In this document: one piece after another, positions 29,170-38,721 of the stretch
How the letters are laid out: each line of letters starts with the position of its first letter
Numbering within the stretch: position 1 is the stretch's first letter
Position numbers and translations under genes: made by a program
From: Jeotgalibacillus sp. R-1-5s-1
GTDB lineage: Bacteria > Bacillota > Bacilli > Bacillales > Jeotgalibacillaceae
NCBI RefSeq assembly: GCF_004405105.1
Contig: NZ_SORW01000002.1
Location: forward strand, 367,025-431,024
Direction: 5' to 3'
DNA: 64,000 nucleotides
Notes under the pieces: model-generated
What the model was told of the DNA's origin: nothing
What the model saw: only the letters and a program-made list of their open reading frames with translations
Database searches by the model: none

Positions 29170-29522
29170 GGCTGCTGGACAACCTTCACATTTGATTCAT
29201 TTAATGTTAAGCCTAGTTCCTTGGCCTTTTCCCAGACACGTTCATATGTACTCATCTGGCTGACCTGAATCGTCAGATCGTTGTTGACATTTTCCTGCGC
29301 AACTATGGTTGATTCAAGATCCTGAATGTCTTTATTGGTGCTGTAAATTTCAGCTTGAGCCGTGATGATTTGCAGGCTGGCAATACACACAAAAGCTGCA
29401 AAAACAACGGCAATCATTTTTTCACCCAGTGTAAAGGCAGAGCTTCTTTTCCTGGTGATCTTGACTTTTTTTACCTGGCCTGTCTGATGCTTTTGCTCAG
29501 ACTGCCTTGCAGTATTCACCAT
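29166..29522 (-). CDS. ftsL: Cell-division protein FtsL
   Basis: Small bitopic divisome protein forming a coiled coil with DivIC and binding DivIB. 118 residues: a basic cytoplasmic tail (KKVKITRKR), one membrane helix at about 36-56, and an external coiled coil (about 60-110) ending with the AKELGLTLNESNVK pattern. Sequence is weakly conserved across species. Identification rests on topology, the SAFTLGEK segment before the helix, and position between rsmH and pbpB. Confidence 0.92.
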   Translation of the reverse strand: MVNTARQSEQKHQTGQVKKVKITRKRSSAFTLGEKMIAVVFAAFVCIASLQIITAQAEIYSTNKDIQDLESTIVAQENVNNDLTIQVSQMSTYERVWEKAKELGLTLNESNVKVVQQP

Positions 29523-29547
29523 TCACGTTTCCCCCATTCAGCTTATA

Positions 29548-30480
29548 CTAATTCTTTTGTACGATCCGTAGTTTTGCAGAGCGGGAGCGATTATTTTTTT
29601 CGAGCTCCTCTTCTCCTGCAACGATCGGCTTTCTTGTAATTAAAGATAGAACCGGCTTGTATTCATCCGGGACAACAGGTAATCCGTGTGGCAATTCCGG
29701 ACCTTGCGCAGCAGACTTAAAGATCGTTTTGCAAATGCGGTCTTCAAGTGAATGGAAGGTAATGACGCTGATTCTCCCACCCGGCTTTATGAGTTCGATA
29801 GCCTGTTCAAGTGAGTCCTCTACTACGCCAAGCTCATCATTTACTGCAATTCTGATCGCCTGAAATATCCGTTTTGCCGGATGTCCGCCCTTTCGTCTTG
29901 CCGGGGCAGGAATACCTTCTTTAATTAGTTCGACTAATTCCCCTGTTGTTTCAATGGTTTTTTTCTCTCTAGCCGCCTCGATTTTACGGGCGATCTGTTT
30001 TGAAAACTTTTCTTCCCCGTAACGGTAAAAAATGCGGACAAGATCTTCAAACGACCATTCGTTCACGACTTCTTTCGCTGTCAAACCGGCTGACTGATCC
30101 ATTCTCATATCAAGTGGTGCGTCATGGTGATAACTGAACCCTCTTTCCGGTGTATCAAGCTGCGGAGATGAAACACCAAGGTCATATAAAATGCCATCGA
30201 CCTGTTCAATCCCGCGGGCATTCAGTTCTTCCTTCAGAAATCTGAAGTTCGAGCGGATAAAGGTTACCTGTCCTTCATAGTTCTTTAATTTTTCTCTGGC
30301 AAAATCGATCGCCGTCTGATCCTGATCAAAACAGTATAAGTGTCCTTCTTTTGATAATTGAGACAAAAGATATTCACTGTGTCCTGCTCCACCAAGCGTG
30401 CAGTCAACATAAATGCCATCGGGTTTAACAGCCAACCCGTCAACCGTTTCTTTTAAAAGGACAGTTGTGTGATCAAACAT
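29548..30480 (-). CDS. rsmH: 16S rRNA (cytosine(1402)-N(4))-methyltransferase
   Basis: Methylates N4 of C1402 in the decoding centre of 16S rRNA using S-adenosylmethionine. About 310 residues with the cofactor motif [16 protein letters not shown] near residue 25, plus [11 protein letters not shown] and [13 protein letters not shown]. The ATG at 30480 follows GAGGTG at 6 bases and gives [11 protein letters not shown]. Second gene of the mraZ-rsmH-ftsL-pbpB unit. Confidence 0.97.
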   Translation of the reverse strand: MFDHTTVLLKETVDGLAVKPDGIYVDCTLGGAGHSEYLLSQLSKEGHLYCFDQDQTAIDFAREKLKNYEGQVTFIRSNFRFLKEELNARGIEQVDGILYDLGVSSPQLDTPERGFSYHHDAPLDMRMDQSAGLTAKEVVNEWSFEDLVRIFYRYGEEKFSKQIARKIEAAREKKTIETTGELVELIKEGIPAPARRKGGHPAKRIFQAIRIAVNDELGVVEDSLEQAIELIKPGGRISVITFHSLEDRICKTIFKSAAQGPELPHGLPVVPDEYKPVLSLITRKPIVAGEEELEKNNRSRSAKLRIVQKN

Positions 30481-30500
30481 TCCATACACCTCAACGCTTT

Positions 30501-30932
30501 CTACAAATCAAAGTCAATTAAATTTTCAGCGATTTCTGCAAATGAATCTTCAGATTCTTCCAGATAATCTTCCCATACTGGTTTACCCCAAATCTCAATT
30601 CTGCTTGAGACCCCTATGATCATACATTCTTTTTCTATTTTAGCGTAATCAAGTAAATTCTTTGGCAGGTTTATTCTTCCCTGCTTGTCAATCTCGCATT
30701 CAACAGCTCCTGAAAAGAAGAAGCGGGCAAAGGCTCGGGCATCCTTTTTTGTCACTGGCAGAGATCTCACCTTCTCTTCAAGCCGCTTCCACTCTTCAAG
30801 CGGATAACCGAAAAGACACTGATCCAGACCACGTGTCACGACGAAGAGGTCCTGCACATGTTCACGGTATTTAGCGGGAATAATAATTCGCCCTTTTGTA
30901 TCAATCGAGTGCTGATATTCCCCCATGAACAT
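30501..30932 (-). CDS. mraZ: Transcriptional regulator MraZ
   Basis: AbrB-fold DNA-binding protein opening the dcw cluster. About 143 residues made of two MraZ half-repeats ([20 protein letters not shown], and [19 protein letters not shown]). It represses dcw transcription in several bacteria by binding repeats before mraZ, but I could not define such repeats in the gap. The ATG at 30932 gives MFMGEYQHS, the invariant N-terminus. A frame of 16 further codons upstream is not used. Confidence 0.95.
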   Translation of the reverse strand: MFMGEYQHSIDTKGRIIIPAKYREHVQDLFVVTRGLDQCLFGYPLEEWKRLEEKVRSLPVTKKDARAFARFFFSGAVECEIDKQGRINLPKNLLDYAKIEKECMIIGVSSRIEIWGKPVWEDYLEESEDSFAEIAENLIDFDL

Positions 30933-31060
30933 TGCTCTTACCACCTCTCCACCTAAATGTACCACAATCCCCCACTTCAAACCACTTCTTTCTTGTATGA
31001 TAACACAACTGTAACAAATGCAAATACTGAATTATGAATTTTCTAATTATTTATTTTTGA

Positions 31061-31108
31061 AATAAAAAAAGAAAAGGCTAAACTCTTTTTTAGAGATTAG
31101 CCTTTTCT
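31061..31108 (-). terminator. Terminator of bshC
   Basis: A 17-bp stem with one mismatch (31070-31086 with 31092-31108) and an A7 run giving T residues on the minus strand. It lies 46 bases beyond the bshC stop codon. Confidence 0.88.
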
Positions 31109-31153
31109 GTATGATTAATCCTTCATTTCTTCTACTGTTTGCTATGATTAAAT

Positions 31154-32770
31154 TCAAATATAAAGCACGTGATGACGGTGGTTAAATTCATATTCCGCTG
31201 TCATCAGCTCCTTAATTAAATCCGGTCCATATTCATTCAAATAATAATACAGATTCCATATTCTTTCCTGAGGTCCACCGAATGGCCGGAGCGACTGCTC
31301 AATCCGTGTAAATTTATTCAATTCGATGTTATGTCTTAAACGGATTGAATCATCCGATTTCCGCTTCAGATAATCAAGCTGCTTTAAATGGTAGGAAAGA
31401 TTCTTCTCGATAATCAAATGAAAATTCGGATCCATTTCTTTACTCGCACCGGTTATTTTTTTGTATTGATCCTCTAAAAGCCTTTTCGTATCCTGCACTT
31501 CACGATCGAGTGATTCATTTTTCACCCGATTCCAGTACGTTTCTTTTTGTTTAACTGCACCGGTTTTCACAGCCTCTTCATGAGAAATCTCAAATTCATC
31601 CAACAGCTGACTGATATTGCGTTCCATCAGCGTAATCGTCAGACGCGGCATGACGATCGGCATCTCCATCCCCATTATCTCAAATGCACTTTTCAGCTCT
31701 GCCCAATAAGCAATCTCACCGGGACCTGCTATAAAAGCAAGTGTTGGAAACAGATGCTCCTGCATAAGCGGACGTGTCACGACATTGTTACTCAGTCTTT
31801 CAGGCTCTGTTTCCGCAATCTCAAGCAGCTCGTCTTCTGTGAGAGAAATCTGGTTGTTTTTATCTCTGAACAAGCCGTCACTTTTGAATAATAGATGTCT
31901 TTCATCGTTGATCGTGAAGAATAGATTAGCCGCTTGTGGATCCAGCTCAATCAACGGCTTAAAGCCCTGATCAGATAAAAGCTCCTGCTGATTAATGACT
32001 GATTCTGTGACGGTTTCACTGTTTCTGATGAGTTGTTGAAAAAATGCTGACTCTAAAGACCGCATGCCTTCATCTGCTGCATCAATGACAAGCAGCCCCT
32101 CTTCTTTAAACAGGTCCATCACCATGTAGGCAAACAAATCAGTAATTGAGACACAATCGTCCACCGTCTGTTCAAGTCTTTTTATGAGCGCAGATGTATG
32201 CTTCGTTTCTCCGAATCCTGAAAACACTTTTTTGATCCAGCTTTTCATTTCTGGCCGATCGAATGTAATAGAGGAAGCCATCTTTTTATCCGAACGGTCC
32301 GGATAGCCTGTTTTTTGTAACTGACCATCTTTTTCGGTGTAAACATGATTGATTTCTAAAAAGTCATGATCCTCTCCGGCAATCCAGAATACGGGTACAA
32401 CGGGTACACCAAGCTTAGCTTCCTGCTGCCTTGCAAGAATAATGATTGAAATCAATTTATGAATAGAATACAGCGGCCCGGTGAGCAAACCTGCCTGCTG
32501 GCCGCCAATGACAACGAGCGCATCTTTTTCGAGCCTGGAGAGTGATTCCTCCGTTTTCGAACCTGACGGGAACCGCTCCATATATTTTCGTATACATCGC
32601 ACGAGTTCCTTGCGGTCATATGTGTGAGATTTTATTTTTTCCGCACGAGATCTGAAGTCGTCCTGATGTTGAAAGTCTGTATGAAAATGCTGTAAAGCTG
32701 TTTGATTTCCTTTTATGTATTCAGAAGCAAACGGCTGAATAGCAGGGAGGTTGATTTGTTTTACAAACAT
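31154..32770 (-). CDS. bshC: Bacillithiol synthase, cysteine-adding enzyme
   Basis: Last step of bacillithiol synthesis, joining cysteine to glucosaminyl-malate. 538 residues, matching the YllA/BshC family length. Landmarks are GGQQAGLLTGPLYSIHK and FWIAGEDHDFLE, a nucleotidyl-transferase-like HIGH-type region. It stands directly upstream of mraZ as yllA does in B. subtilis. The ATG is at 32770. Presence implies bacillithiol is the low-molecular-weight thiol of this organism. Confidence 0.95.
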   Translation of the reverse strand: MFVKQINLPAIQPFASEYIKGNQTALQHFHTDFQHQDDFRSRAEKIKSHTYDRKELVRCIRKYMERFPSGSKTEESLSRLEKDALVVIGGQQAGLLTGPLYSIHKLISIIILARQQEAKLGVPVVPVFWIAGEDHDFLEINHVYTEKDGQLQKTGYPDRSDKKMASSITFDRPEMKSWIKKVFSGFGETKHTSALIKRLEQTVDDCVSITDLFAYMVMDLFKEEGLLVIDAADEGMRSLESAFFQQLIRNSETVTESVINQQELLSDQGFKPLIELDPQAANLFFTINDERHLLFKSDGLFRDKNNQISLTEDELLEIAETEPERLSNNVVTRPLMQEHLFPTLAFIAGPGEIAYWAELKSAFEIMGMEMPIVMPRLTITLMERNISQLLDEFEISHEEAVKTGAVKQKETYWNRVKNESLDREVQDTKRLLEDQYKKITGASKEMDPNFHLIIEKNLSYHLKQLDYLKRKSDDSIRLRHNIELNKFTRIEQSLRPFGGPQERIWNLYYYLNEYGPDLIKELMTAEYEFNHRHHVLYI

Positions 32771-32807
32771 AGTTGAAAACTCCTTTAGTCCGCATTAGTC
32801 CATGTTG

Positions 32808-32816
32808 AGTATACCA
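32808..32816 (-). promoter_or_regulatory. Candidate extended -10 promoter of bshC
   Basis: TGGTATACT is an extended -10 element located about 40 bases before the bshC start codon. No good -35 box is present. Confidence 0.4.
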
Positions 32817-32849
32817 CCTGCTTTTCGATTTTCGAAAGGAAAATGCCTG

Positions 32850-33242
32850 CTAATTTACCGCCTGAAAAACAGACAGACTTACTCCAAGCGTAATCAGAAC
32901 TGTATGAACGAAGAATAAGATCAAAAAAGACAGGCGCCACATGCCTTTTAAAACTTCAGCATAGGTGAATTCAGTCTGTACACTTCTGATATAAATGGCG
33001 GACAAAATCCCGATCCCGGCGAACAACAGGAGAACCACCCACAGCGCTGAAAAAGACCATATGGTTTCGACTGTTAAGCAGACCGCTCCGGCAAAAAAAG
33101 GAACGGACCAGTGGATTCCTGATGCTACAGCTTTTCTGTGATCTTTCCTCCATTTTTTCACGATGATAAATACTGTAAGGTAGACCAGAACCGGAATAAA
33201 TAAAAAGATACTCAGCAGGACACTTATTACCGTGGTCATCAT
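32850..33242 (-). CDS. DUF3397-type membrane protein
   Basis: A 130-residue protein with four hydrophobic segments (about 5-27, 45-62, 66-85 and 105-128) and a basic cytoplasmic loop KKWRKDHRK. It resembles the DUF3397 family usually found next to panE and bshC in Bacillales. No function is known. Its ATG overlaps the panE stop by four bases, so the two are co-translated. Topology is clear; family assignment is from memory. Confidence 0.8.
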   Translation of the reverse strand: MMTTVISVLLSIFLFIPVLVYLTVFIIVKKWRKDHRKAVASGIHWSVPFFAGAVCLTVETIWSFSALWVVLLLFAGIGILSAIYIRSVQTEFTYAEVLKGMWRLSFLILFFVHTVLITLGVSLSVFQAVN

Positions 33243-34135
33243 TGATACCCCGCCTTATATTGAATGGCCAGGATGCTGTTATGTAATAATGTCAGAACAG
33301 GTGCCTTCACGTTTTTCAACTCTGCCTGTTTCATCGCATAGCCGGTTAAAGCTTCAACTTCTGTTTTTCTGCCGTTCAATACATCTGAAAGCATCGAAGA
33401 TTGATTATCCGCCGTTTTGTTACAGAGATCTTTGATATCCTCAAATGAACACCCCTGTATGTCTTCTGCGAAAATCATCTCCAGTTCTTCATAAAGAGCA
33501 TGCATATTCAATAGCAGAAACGGATTCGAAATCAGCTCACCATTCCGGACGTTATAAAGGGTCGTAAAGGGATTGATCATAAGATTTTTTATGAGTTTTA
33601 CTGTTAACAGTGACTTATAATCTTCTGCAAACTCTATCGGAAAAACAGCTGAATCCCATTTTGAAAGGAAAGCAGCTTTTGTAAGGTCCCCTCTGTAAGC
33701 CGCTATCTTCCATGAACCAACACCATTATGCTGTATATCAGTTATCTTCATTTTTTTTACGCCATGCTCAATCGTTCCGACAAAAATATGATGATGATCA
33801 AGCCCGCTCAAAAAAGATAAATGAGACATTCCATTTTGGATAAAAAACAAAGGGCAGGTAAGATTAATTTTCCTGATCAATGAGGCAATCTCAGGCAAAT
33901 GATACTGCTTAACCGTTATGATCACTGCGTCAGCCTGATTGAAATCAAAGCGGTGTGCCGTAGAAGAAGCAATTTTCACTCTACCCTGTGAATAAACCCC
34001 TATACCCGATTCAGAAAGTGCAGCTGCCTGCTCTTCCGTTCTCGTAATGACCGTTACATTTTGATTCGCACCCTTTGCCAGGTTTGCTGCAATCAATAAG
34101 CCGATTGCTCCCCCGCCAATAATCACCAAGTTCAT
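33239..34135 (-). CDS. panE: 2-dehydropantoate 2-reductase
   Basis: NADPH-dependent reduction of ketopantoate to pantoate for coenzyme A synthesis. About 299 residues: a Rossmann domain with NLVIIGGGAIGLLIA at the N-terminus, and an all-helical C-terminal domain with the KLIKNLMINPFTTLYNVRNGEL substrate region. This is the ylbQ position of B. subtilis. I chose the second of two adjacent ATGs (34135), 6 bases after AAGGTG; the first (34138) is equally possible. Confidence 0.9.
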   Translation of the reverse strand: MNLVIIGGGAIGLLIAANLAKGANQNVTVITRTEEQAAALSESGIGVYSQGRVKIASSTAHRFDFNQADAVIITVKQYHLPEIASLIRKINLTCPLFFIQNGMSHLSFLSGLDHHHIFVGTIEHGVKKMKITDIQHNGVGSWKIAAYRGDLTKAAFLSKWDSAVFPIEFAEDYKSLLTVKLIKNLMINPFTTLYNVRNGELISNPFLLLNMHALYEELEMIFAEDIQGCSFEDIKDLCNKTADNQSSMLSDVLNGRKTEVEALTGYAMKQAELKNVKAPVLTLLHNSILAIQYKAGYQ

Positions 34136-34282
34136 CATAATCACCTTCTTTCTACCCATTTTATCAAAATTTCCGAATCGCAGGCGTTTTTTATCAATAC
34201 AAATTACGACGAATGCTTCAAAAAAACAGGACAACCCATTGTCCCGGGCTGTCCTGCTGTCTCAAACAAAAGATTGAATATG

Positions 34283-35821
34283 TTATACCGGATAAACCGA
34301 ATGCTTTTTAGGTGGCAAAGGGATGTGTTTCGTTGAATAATAGTCAAATCTTTGAATCAGTGTGCTTCTTAGATCATCAGGATCGACTATATCATCTATA
34401 ATCAATTCCGAAGCCAGTCTGTACAGGTCAATTTCCTCCTGATACTCCTTGTGCTTCTGCTGAACGAAGGCTATTTTCTCCTTCGGATCCTCTATCGCCT
34501 GGATTTTGTTGGAGTAAACAGCATTAACTGCAGCCTCCGGACCCATTACGGCAATTTGTGCTGAAGGAAGCGCAATACAGCAATCCGGCTCAAAAGCTGG
34601 ACCTGCCATGGCGTATAACCCCGCACCATAAGCTTTTCTGACGATGACGGATATTTTTGGAACCGTGGCAGAACTCATGGCTGAAATCAGTTTGGCACCG
34701 TGCCTGATAATGCCAGCCCGCTCCACTTTTGTTCCAATCATAAAGCCAGGCACATCAGCAAGGAACAGTAACGGTATACCAAATGCATCACACAGCTGAA
34801 TGAATTTCGCGCCTTTATCAGCAGAATCTACGAACAGCACGCCACCTTTTACCTTCGGCTGATTGGCAATAATACCAACCGGTTTCCCGTTGAGTCTCGC
34901 AAGTCCGGTAATCAGCTCGGGCGCAAACAGCTTTTTAATCTCAAAGAAACTTCCTTTGTCTATTAACGTATCAATGGCGTCATACATATTAAACGGTGCA
35001 TTCTGATTGGCAGGAATCAGCTCAGACATCGCATTCCCACTGACAGCCTCTACCGCTTCTTTCACCGGAACTGCTTCAGTAAAATTAGAAGGGAAGTAGC
35101 TTAAATAATCGATTGCTTTATCGATGGCTTCCTCTTCATTAGCCGCAAGAAGGTCACCGCAGCCACTTACCGAACAGTGCATGCGTGCGCCACCCATTTC
35201 TTCAAGAGTCACTTTTTCACCAATAACTTTTTCAGCCATACGTGGTGAACCGAGATACATAGAGGCGTTTCCGTCAACCATAATCACGATATCGCAAAAT
35301 GCTGGAATATAGGCACCACCCGCGGCTGAAGGTCCGAATAGCAGACAGACCTGTGGAATAAAACCGGAAAGTCTTACCTGGTTGTGAAAAATCCGCCCTG
35401 CTCCTCTGCGATTTGGAAACATATCAAGCTGATCCGTTATACGCGCTCCTGCTGAATCCACCAGATAAAGCATTGGCACTCTCAGTTTTTCAGCCGTTTC
35501 CTGGATTCTGATAATTTTCTCAACGGTTCTTGCACCCCATGATCCAGCCTTGATTGTCGAATCATTTGCCATAATACATACAGGCCGTCCCTGCACGAGA
35601 GCGGTTCCTGTTATGACGCCATCTGCAGGGAGGTCTCCGGCCAAATAGTTGGCAAAAAGTGCATCCTCTTTAAATGAGCCTTCGTCAGTAAGCCGCTCGA
35701 TTCTTGTACGGGCAAACATTTTACCCTGCTCAGCCGATTTATCGTGATACTTCTGCTGACCGCCTTTTTTAATCGATTCTACCGCTTCTTGAAAACGGCT
35801 TTGATTCGTTGTCTGTGTCAT
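34283..35821 (-). CDS. Acyl-CoA carboxylase, carboxyltransferase (beta) subunit
   Basis: Transfers carboxyl from biotin to an acyl-CoA. About 512 residues with two crotonase-like halves, the second containing GVLFVDSADKGAKFIQLCDAF and PGFMIGTKVERAGIIRHGAKL. The one-chain fused architecture is that of propionyl-, methylcrotonyl- or related acyl-CoA carboxylases rather than AccA/AccD. B. subtilis YngE is a plausible relative. It forms an operon with a separate biotin carrier and biotin carboxylase, under a cre-like site, so a catabolic role is likely. The true substrate is not determined. Confidence 0.9.
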   Translation of the reverse strand: MTQTTNQSRFQEAVESIKKGGQQKYHDKSAEQGKMFARTRIERLTDEGSFKEDALFANYLAGDLPADGVITGTALVQGRPVCIMANDSTIKAGSWGARTVEKIIRIQETAEKLRVPMLYLVDSAGARITDQLDMFPNRRGAGRIFHNQVRLSGFIPQVCLLFGPSAAGGAYIPAFCDIVIMVDGNASMYLGSPRMAEKVIGEKVTLEEMGGARMHCSVSGCGDLLAANEEEAIDKAIDYLSYFPSNFTEAVPVKEAVEAVSGNAMSELIPANQNAPFNMYDAIDTLIDKGSFFEIKKLFAPELITGLARLNGKPVGIIANQPKVKGGVLFVDSADKGAKFIQLCDAFGIPLLFLADVPGFMIGTKVERAGIIRHGAKLISAMSSATVPKISVIVRKAYGAGLYAMAGPAFEPDCCIALPSAQIAVMGPEAAVNAVYSNKIQAIEDPKEKIAFVQQKHKEYQEEIDLYRLASELIIDDIVDPDDLRSTLIQRFDYYSTKHIPLPPKKHSVYPV

Positions 35822-35845
35822 GTTTCGCACTCCTTCCTGTAAGAT

Positions 35846-36058
35846 TTATTCCAGTGTCAGAAGGTCGTCGCCTTCATTTACAAAATCTCCTGCGTTCACT
35901 TTAATTACATTAACTGTACCTGATGTTTCAGCCTCAACCGGGATCTCCATCTTCATAGACTCAAGCATCATGACAGCTTGTCCTGCCTCTACCTGATCCC
36001 CTGCTTTTACTAATACTTGTAGTACTGTTCCTGCCATTGTAGATTGAATGTTTTTCAT
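35846..36058 (-). CDS. Biotin carrier (biotinyl-lipoyl attachment) subunit
   Basis: A 70-residue free-standing biotinyl domain. The biotin-accepting lysine is K36 in LESMKMEIPV, and the mirrored beta-hairpins are clear (GTVLQVLVKAGDQVEAGQ, GTVNVIKVNAGDFVNEGD). It shuttles carboxybiotin between the flanking carboxylase and transferase. Relatives include B. subtilis YngHB. Its ATG overlaps the biotin carboxylase stop by four bases. Confidence 0.93.
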   Translation of the reverse strand: MKNIQSTMAGTVLQVLVKAGDQVEAGQAVMMLESMKMEIPVEAETSGTVNVIKVNAGDFVNEGDDLLTLE

Positions 36059-37407
36059 GATTTGATTTCTCCTTTATTCATCATTGTTAATGATTGGGTA
36101 TGGTAATGTCCTTCTGCAAAGTCTTCAAAATGCAGTATTTGTTTAAATAGCGGAATATTGCTCTTCAGCCCTTCAATCGTGAATGATTCGAAAGCCTGAA
36201 GTGACTTTTTAATACATGCCTGCCTATCATCTGCATGGATAATCAGCTTCGCCACCATTGGATCGTAAAAAGGCGTCACTTTATTTCCAGCTTCATATCC
36301 ATAATCCACCCGGATGCCTTCACCCTCAGGCAACACCAGACTGTTAATGAGCCCCGGTGCCGGATAAAAAGTTTTTGGATCTTCTGCATAAATTCTGTAT
36401 TCTATTGCATGCCCGCTGCTCTTAATATCAGCCTGTCCGTTAATTGGCAACGGCTCACCGAAAGCCGTTTTAATCTGCCACTCCACGAGATCCACACCGG
36501 TAATCATTTCAGTGGCAGGATGCTCTACCTGAAGTCGTGTATTCATTTCCAGGAAATAAGCCTGCTCCTGTTCATCCACGATCAACTCGATGGTTCCTGC
36601 ATTTTTATAACCGACAGCCTGAGCTGCTTTTACCGCAATCGAAATCAGACGTTCTCTCGCTTCCTCAGATAAAGCAGGGGAAGGTGATTCTTCCACTACC
36701 TTCTGATTTCTGCGTTGCATCGAGCAGTTCCGCTCAAACAGGTGATACACCGTGCCATCTTTATCACCGAAGATCTGTACCTCAATATGACGTGCGTTTG
36801 CTATGTATTTTTCAATAAATAATTCACCTGATCCAAAGTAAGCTTCTGAACGTTTCTTCGTTGAATCAAAATGCTGAGTGAGCGCTTGCTCATCTTCACA
36901 CATCACCATCCCAACTCCACCGCCGCCGCTGCTTGCCTTCAACATCACAGGATAACCCGCCTGTTTTGCAAACATTTTGGCAGCTTCGATATCCGCAGCC
37001 TCACTTTCCTGACCGGGTACAACTGGAACACCCGCTTCAATCATTGTTTTTCTCGCTTCAATCTTGTCACCCATTCGTCTGATGATGTCAGCATCAGGCC
37101 CGATAAAAGCGATTCCCGCATCCTCAACAGCTTTTACAAAGCTGCTGTTTTCAGATAAAAGCCCGTAACCCGGGTGAATCGCATCAACCTTTTCACTTTT
37201 GGCAATCTCAATAATTTTAGCGATATTTAAATATGACTGAGAAACCGGAGGCGGACCAATCAGGTGTGCCGAATCTGCTGCTTTCACATAAGGAAGCTCA
37301 GCATCGGCTTCTGAATAAATGGCAACCGTCCTGATATTCAATTTCTGACACGTACGGATCACCCGCAACGCAATTTCTCCTCTGTTCGCAATTAAAATCG
37401 TTTTCAC
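36055..37407 (-). CDS. Acyl-CoA carboxylase, biotin carboxylase subunit
   Basis: ATP-dependent carboxylation of biotin. 450 residues of the ATP-grasp biotin carboxylase fold: ILIANRGEIALRVIRTC at the N-terminus, glycine-rich KASSGGGGVGM near 165, and EMNTRLQVEHPATEM near 290. First gene of the three-gene unit (carboxylase, carrier, transferase). This is probably not the fatty-acid AccC, because it lacks accB beside it and carries its own carrier and a fused transferase. Promoter and cre site lie directly upstream. Confidence 0.92.
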   Translation of the reverse strand: MKTILIANRGEIALRVIRTCQKLNIRTVAIYSEADAELPYVKAADSAHLIGPPPVSQSYLNIAKIIEIAKSEKVDAIHPGYGLLSENSSFVKAVEDAGIAFIGPDADIIRRMGDKIEARKTMIEAGVPVVPGQESEAADIEAAKMFAKQAGYPVMLKASSGGGGVGMVMCEDEQALTQHFDSTKKRSEAYFGSGELFIEKYIANARHIEVQIFGDKDGTVYHLFERNCSMQRRNQKVVEESPSPALSEEARERLISIAVKAAQAVGYKNAGTIELIVDEQEQAYFLEMNTRLQVEHPATEMITGVDLVEWQIKTAFGEPLPINGQADIKSSGHAIEYRIYAEDPKTFYPAPGLINSLVLPEGEGIRVDYGYEAGNKVTPFYDPMVAKLIIHADDRQACIKKSLQAFESFTIEGLKSNIPLFKQILHFEDFAEGHYHTQSLTMMNKGEIKS

Positions 37408-37449
37408 AAAGATGCCCCTTTCAAAACAAATTTCCCCATCTCCTACTCT

Positions 37450-37478
37450 ATTGTAAACGCTTTCTATGCAAATGTGCA
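37450..37478 (-). promoter_or_regulatory. SigmaA promoter of the acyl-CoA carboxylase operon
   Basis: TGCACA, 17 bases, TACAAT, ending 43 bases before the carboxylase start codon. It is overlapped by the cre-like site at 37452-37465. Confidence 0.6.
37452..37465 (+). promoter_or_regulatory. CcpA binding site (cre) over the acyl-CoA carboxylase promoter
   Basis: TGTAAACGCTTTCT fits the cre pattern TGNAANCGNNWWCA at every fixed position except the last. It overlaps the -10 box and the spacer of the carboxylase promoter, the geometry of repression when glucose is plentiful. Confidence 0.7.
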
Positions 37479-37576
37479 GAATTTTTTGTTTTGTTAGGTT
37501 ATAATATTTACATAAACGGCTTTAAGCGGTTACATAAAAGCCGTCTTGCCGGAATTTTGATCAGGGAGTGTCAGTC

Positions 37577-38050
37577 ATGTCTTTTAAAGTGGAAAACCTT
37601 AAAATTAATTACAAAACACTTGAAGAATTTAATAAGTTCCGTGAAGTGGGGATTCAGGAGCTTTCAATGAAGGAAGAGCTGGAAACAAATATGATTGAAA
37701 ATGACAGCGAATCTCCTTTTTACGGCATCTACCTTGGTAATAAACTGATCGCGAGAATGAGTCTGTACCGCCGCGACGCACGGTTCGATATGTATTTTGA
37801 GCCGCCACAGGATTATCTGGAACTGTGGAAGCTTGAAGTACTGCCTGATTATCAGAAAAAAGGCTACGGCGCCATTATGGTCGAGTTCGCAAAAAGCTTC
37901 GGTCTGCCAATCAAGACAAACCCGAGGGTTCAGTCACATGAATTCTGGATGAAAATGGGCTTCGAAAAGGTAACGTATGATATGGAACGTGACCGTGGGG
38001 AAAACCCGCTCGTATGGTATCCTGCCGGCGTAACCGAACAGGTGCATTAA
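37577..38050 (+). CDS. ylbP: GNAT-family acetyltransferase (YlbP-like)
   Basis: 157 residues with an acetyl-CoA-binding GNAT core (LWKLEVLPDYQKKGYGAIMVEFAKSF; the pyrophosphate loop is QKKGYG). The substrate is unknown. It matches ylbP by its place beside ylbO and panE. The ATG at 37577 is 8 bases after GGGAG; a GTG three codons earlier overlaps the ribosome site. A TATAAT lies at 37500-37505 but without a convincing -35. Confidence 0.88.
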   Translation: MSFKVENLKINYKTLEEFNKFREVGIQELSMKEELETNMIENDSESPFYGIYLGNKLIARMSLYRRDARFDMYFEPPQDYLELWKLEVLPDYQKKGYGAIMVEFAKSFGLPIKTNPRVQSHEFWMKMGFEKVTYDMERDRGENPLVWYPAGVTEQVH

Positions 38051-38097
38051 ATAGAAAAAAGCTTTCTGAGCCCGGACTCAGAAAGCTTTTTTTCTAT
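38051..38097. terminator. Bidirectional terminator between ylbP and ylbO
   Basis: A stem of about 20 bp (38051-38070 with 38077-38097) with A/T tracts at both ends, shared by the convergent genes. It overlaps the ylbO stop codon. Confidence 0.92.
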
Positions 38098-38684
38098 AAT
38101 TCTACTGCATTTTCATCTGTTTTTCTGTCCATTCTATATAAATTTCCGTTCGTCTCCATTTTAAAGACCGTAGCATTCTGATCCTGTTCATCCGTACCGA
38201 GTTTTCTGGCTTTCTCTATTAAAAACAAAAGGACTCTGTAATCTTCTTCAAGCTCTTTCAGCTGACCGTTCAATTGCTCATTTTCTTTTTCTAGTCTGAT
38301 TGCCAGCTGCTCTGCCGCTTCACACCTTTTCTCCAGATCTGTCAGCTCAGTTTTTTTAGATAGCGCCAATATCCATTGTTCCATTCTTTTGATGAGCTCT
38401 TCCTGTGGGTAGTTCGATGCCGGCTTTTGGCTGACTGATTTTTTTTGTTCTTCTTCTTTTCTCTTACTGTATCTCTCTTTTTTAGCTGCTGAAATAAGCG
38501 CCTGATTTTCTTTTCGAAGGCAGGAGTTCCACCTGAAACCACATGCAGCGGCTGTTCTGTTTACGAGATCCCCCACCTCTTCAAATGCATTCAGCTGTGT
38601 GCTTCCGTTCCTGATGTGATGCAATACTTTTTCCTTTAATAGCTGATCCTCTCTACCGGTCCATCCGTCCTGACGCTGCTTCAT
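38094..38684 (-). CDS. ylbO: RsfA-family sporulation transcription regulator (YlbO-like)
   Basis: 196 residues. The N-terminal Myb/SANT-like DNA-binding domain (about 5-55) contains [11 protein letters not shown] and [15 protein letters not shown], typical of the RsfA/YlbO family. A basic segment and a coiled coil (about 95-165) follow. B. subtilis RsfA adjusts sigmaF and sigmaG gene sets. A sigmaE-like promoter directly upstream suggests mother-cell expression here. The ATG at 38684 follows AGGAGG. Confidence 0.9.
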   Translation of the reverse strand: MKQRQDGWTGREDQLLKEKVLHHIRNGSTQLNAFEEVGDLVNRTAAACGFRWNSCLRKENQALISAAKKERYSKRKEEEQKKSVSQKPASNYPQEELIKRMEQWILALSKKTELTDLEKRCEAAEQLAIRLEKENEQLNGQLKELEEDYRVLLFLIEKARKLGTDEQDQNATVFKMETNGNLYRMDRKTDENAVEL

Positions 38685-38721
38685 ATTGTTTCCTCCTATC
38701 TATTTCTGTTAATCTACTGAT

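Noticed and set aside
30933..31060. Promoter and MraZ operator repeats for mraZ
   Set aside because: TATCAT and TTGCAT are only 15 bases apart and no repeated GTGG-type boxes were recognised.
37500..37505. TATAAT before ylbP
   Set aside because: No -35 within 16-19 bases and no extended -10, so it was not listed as a promoter.
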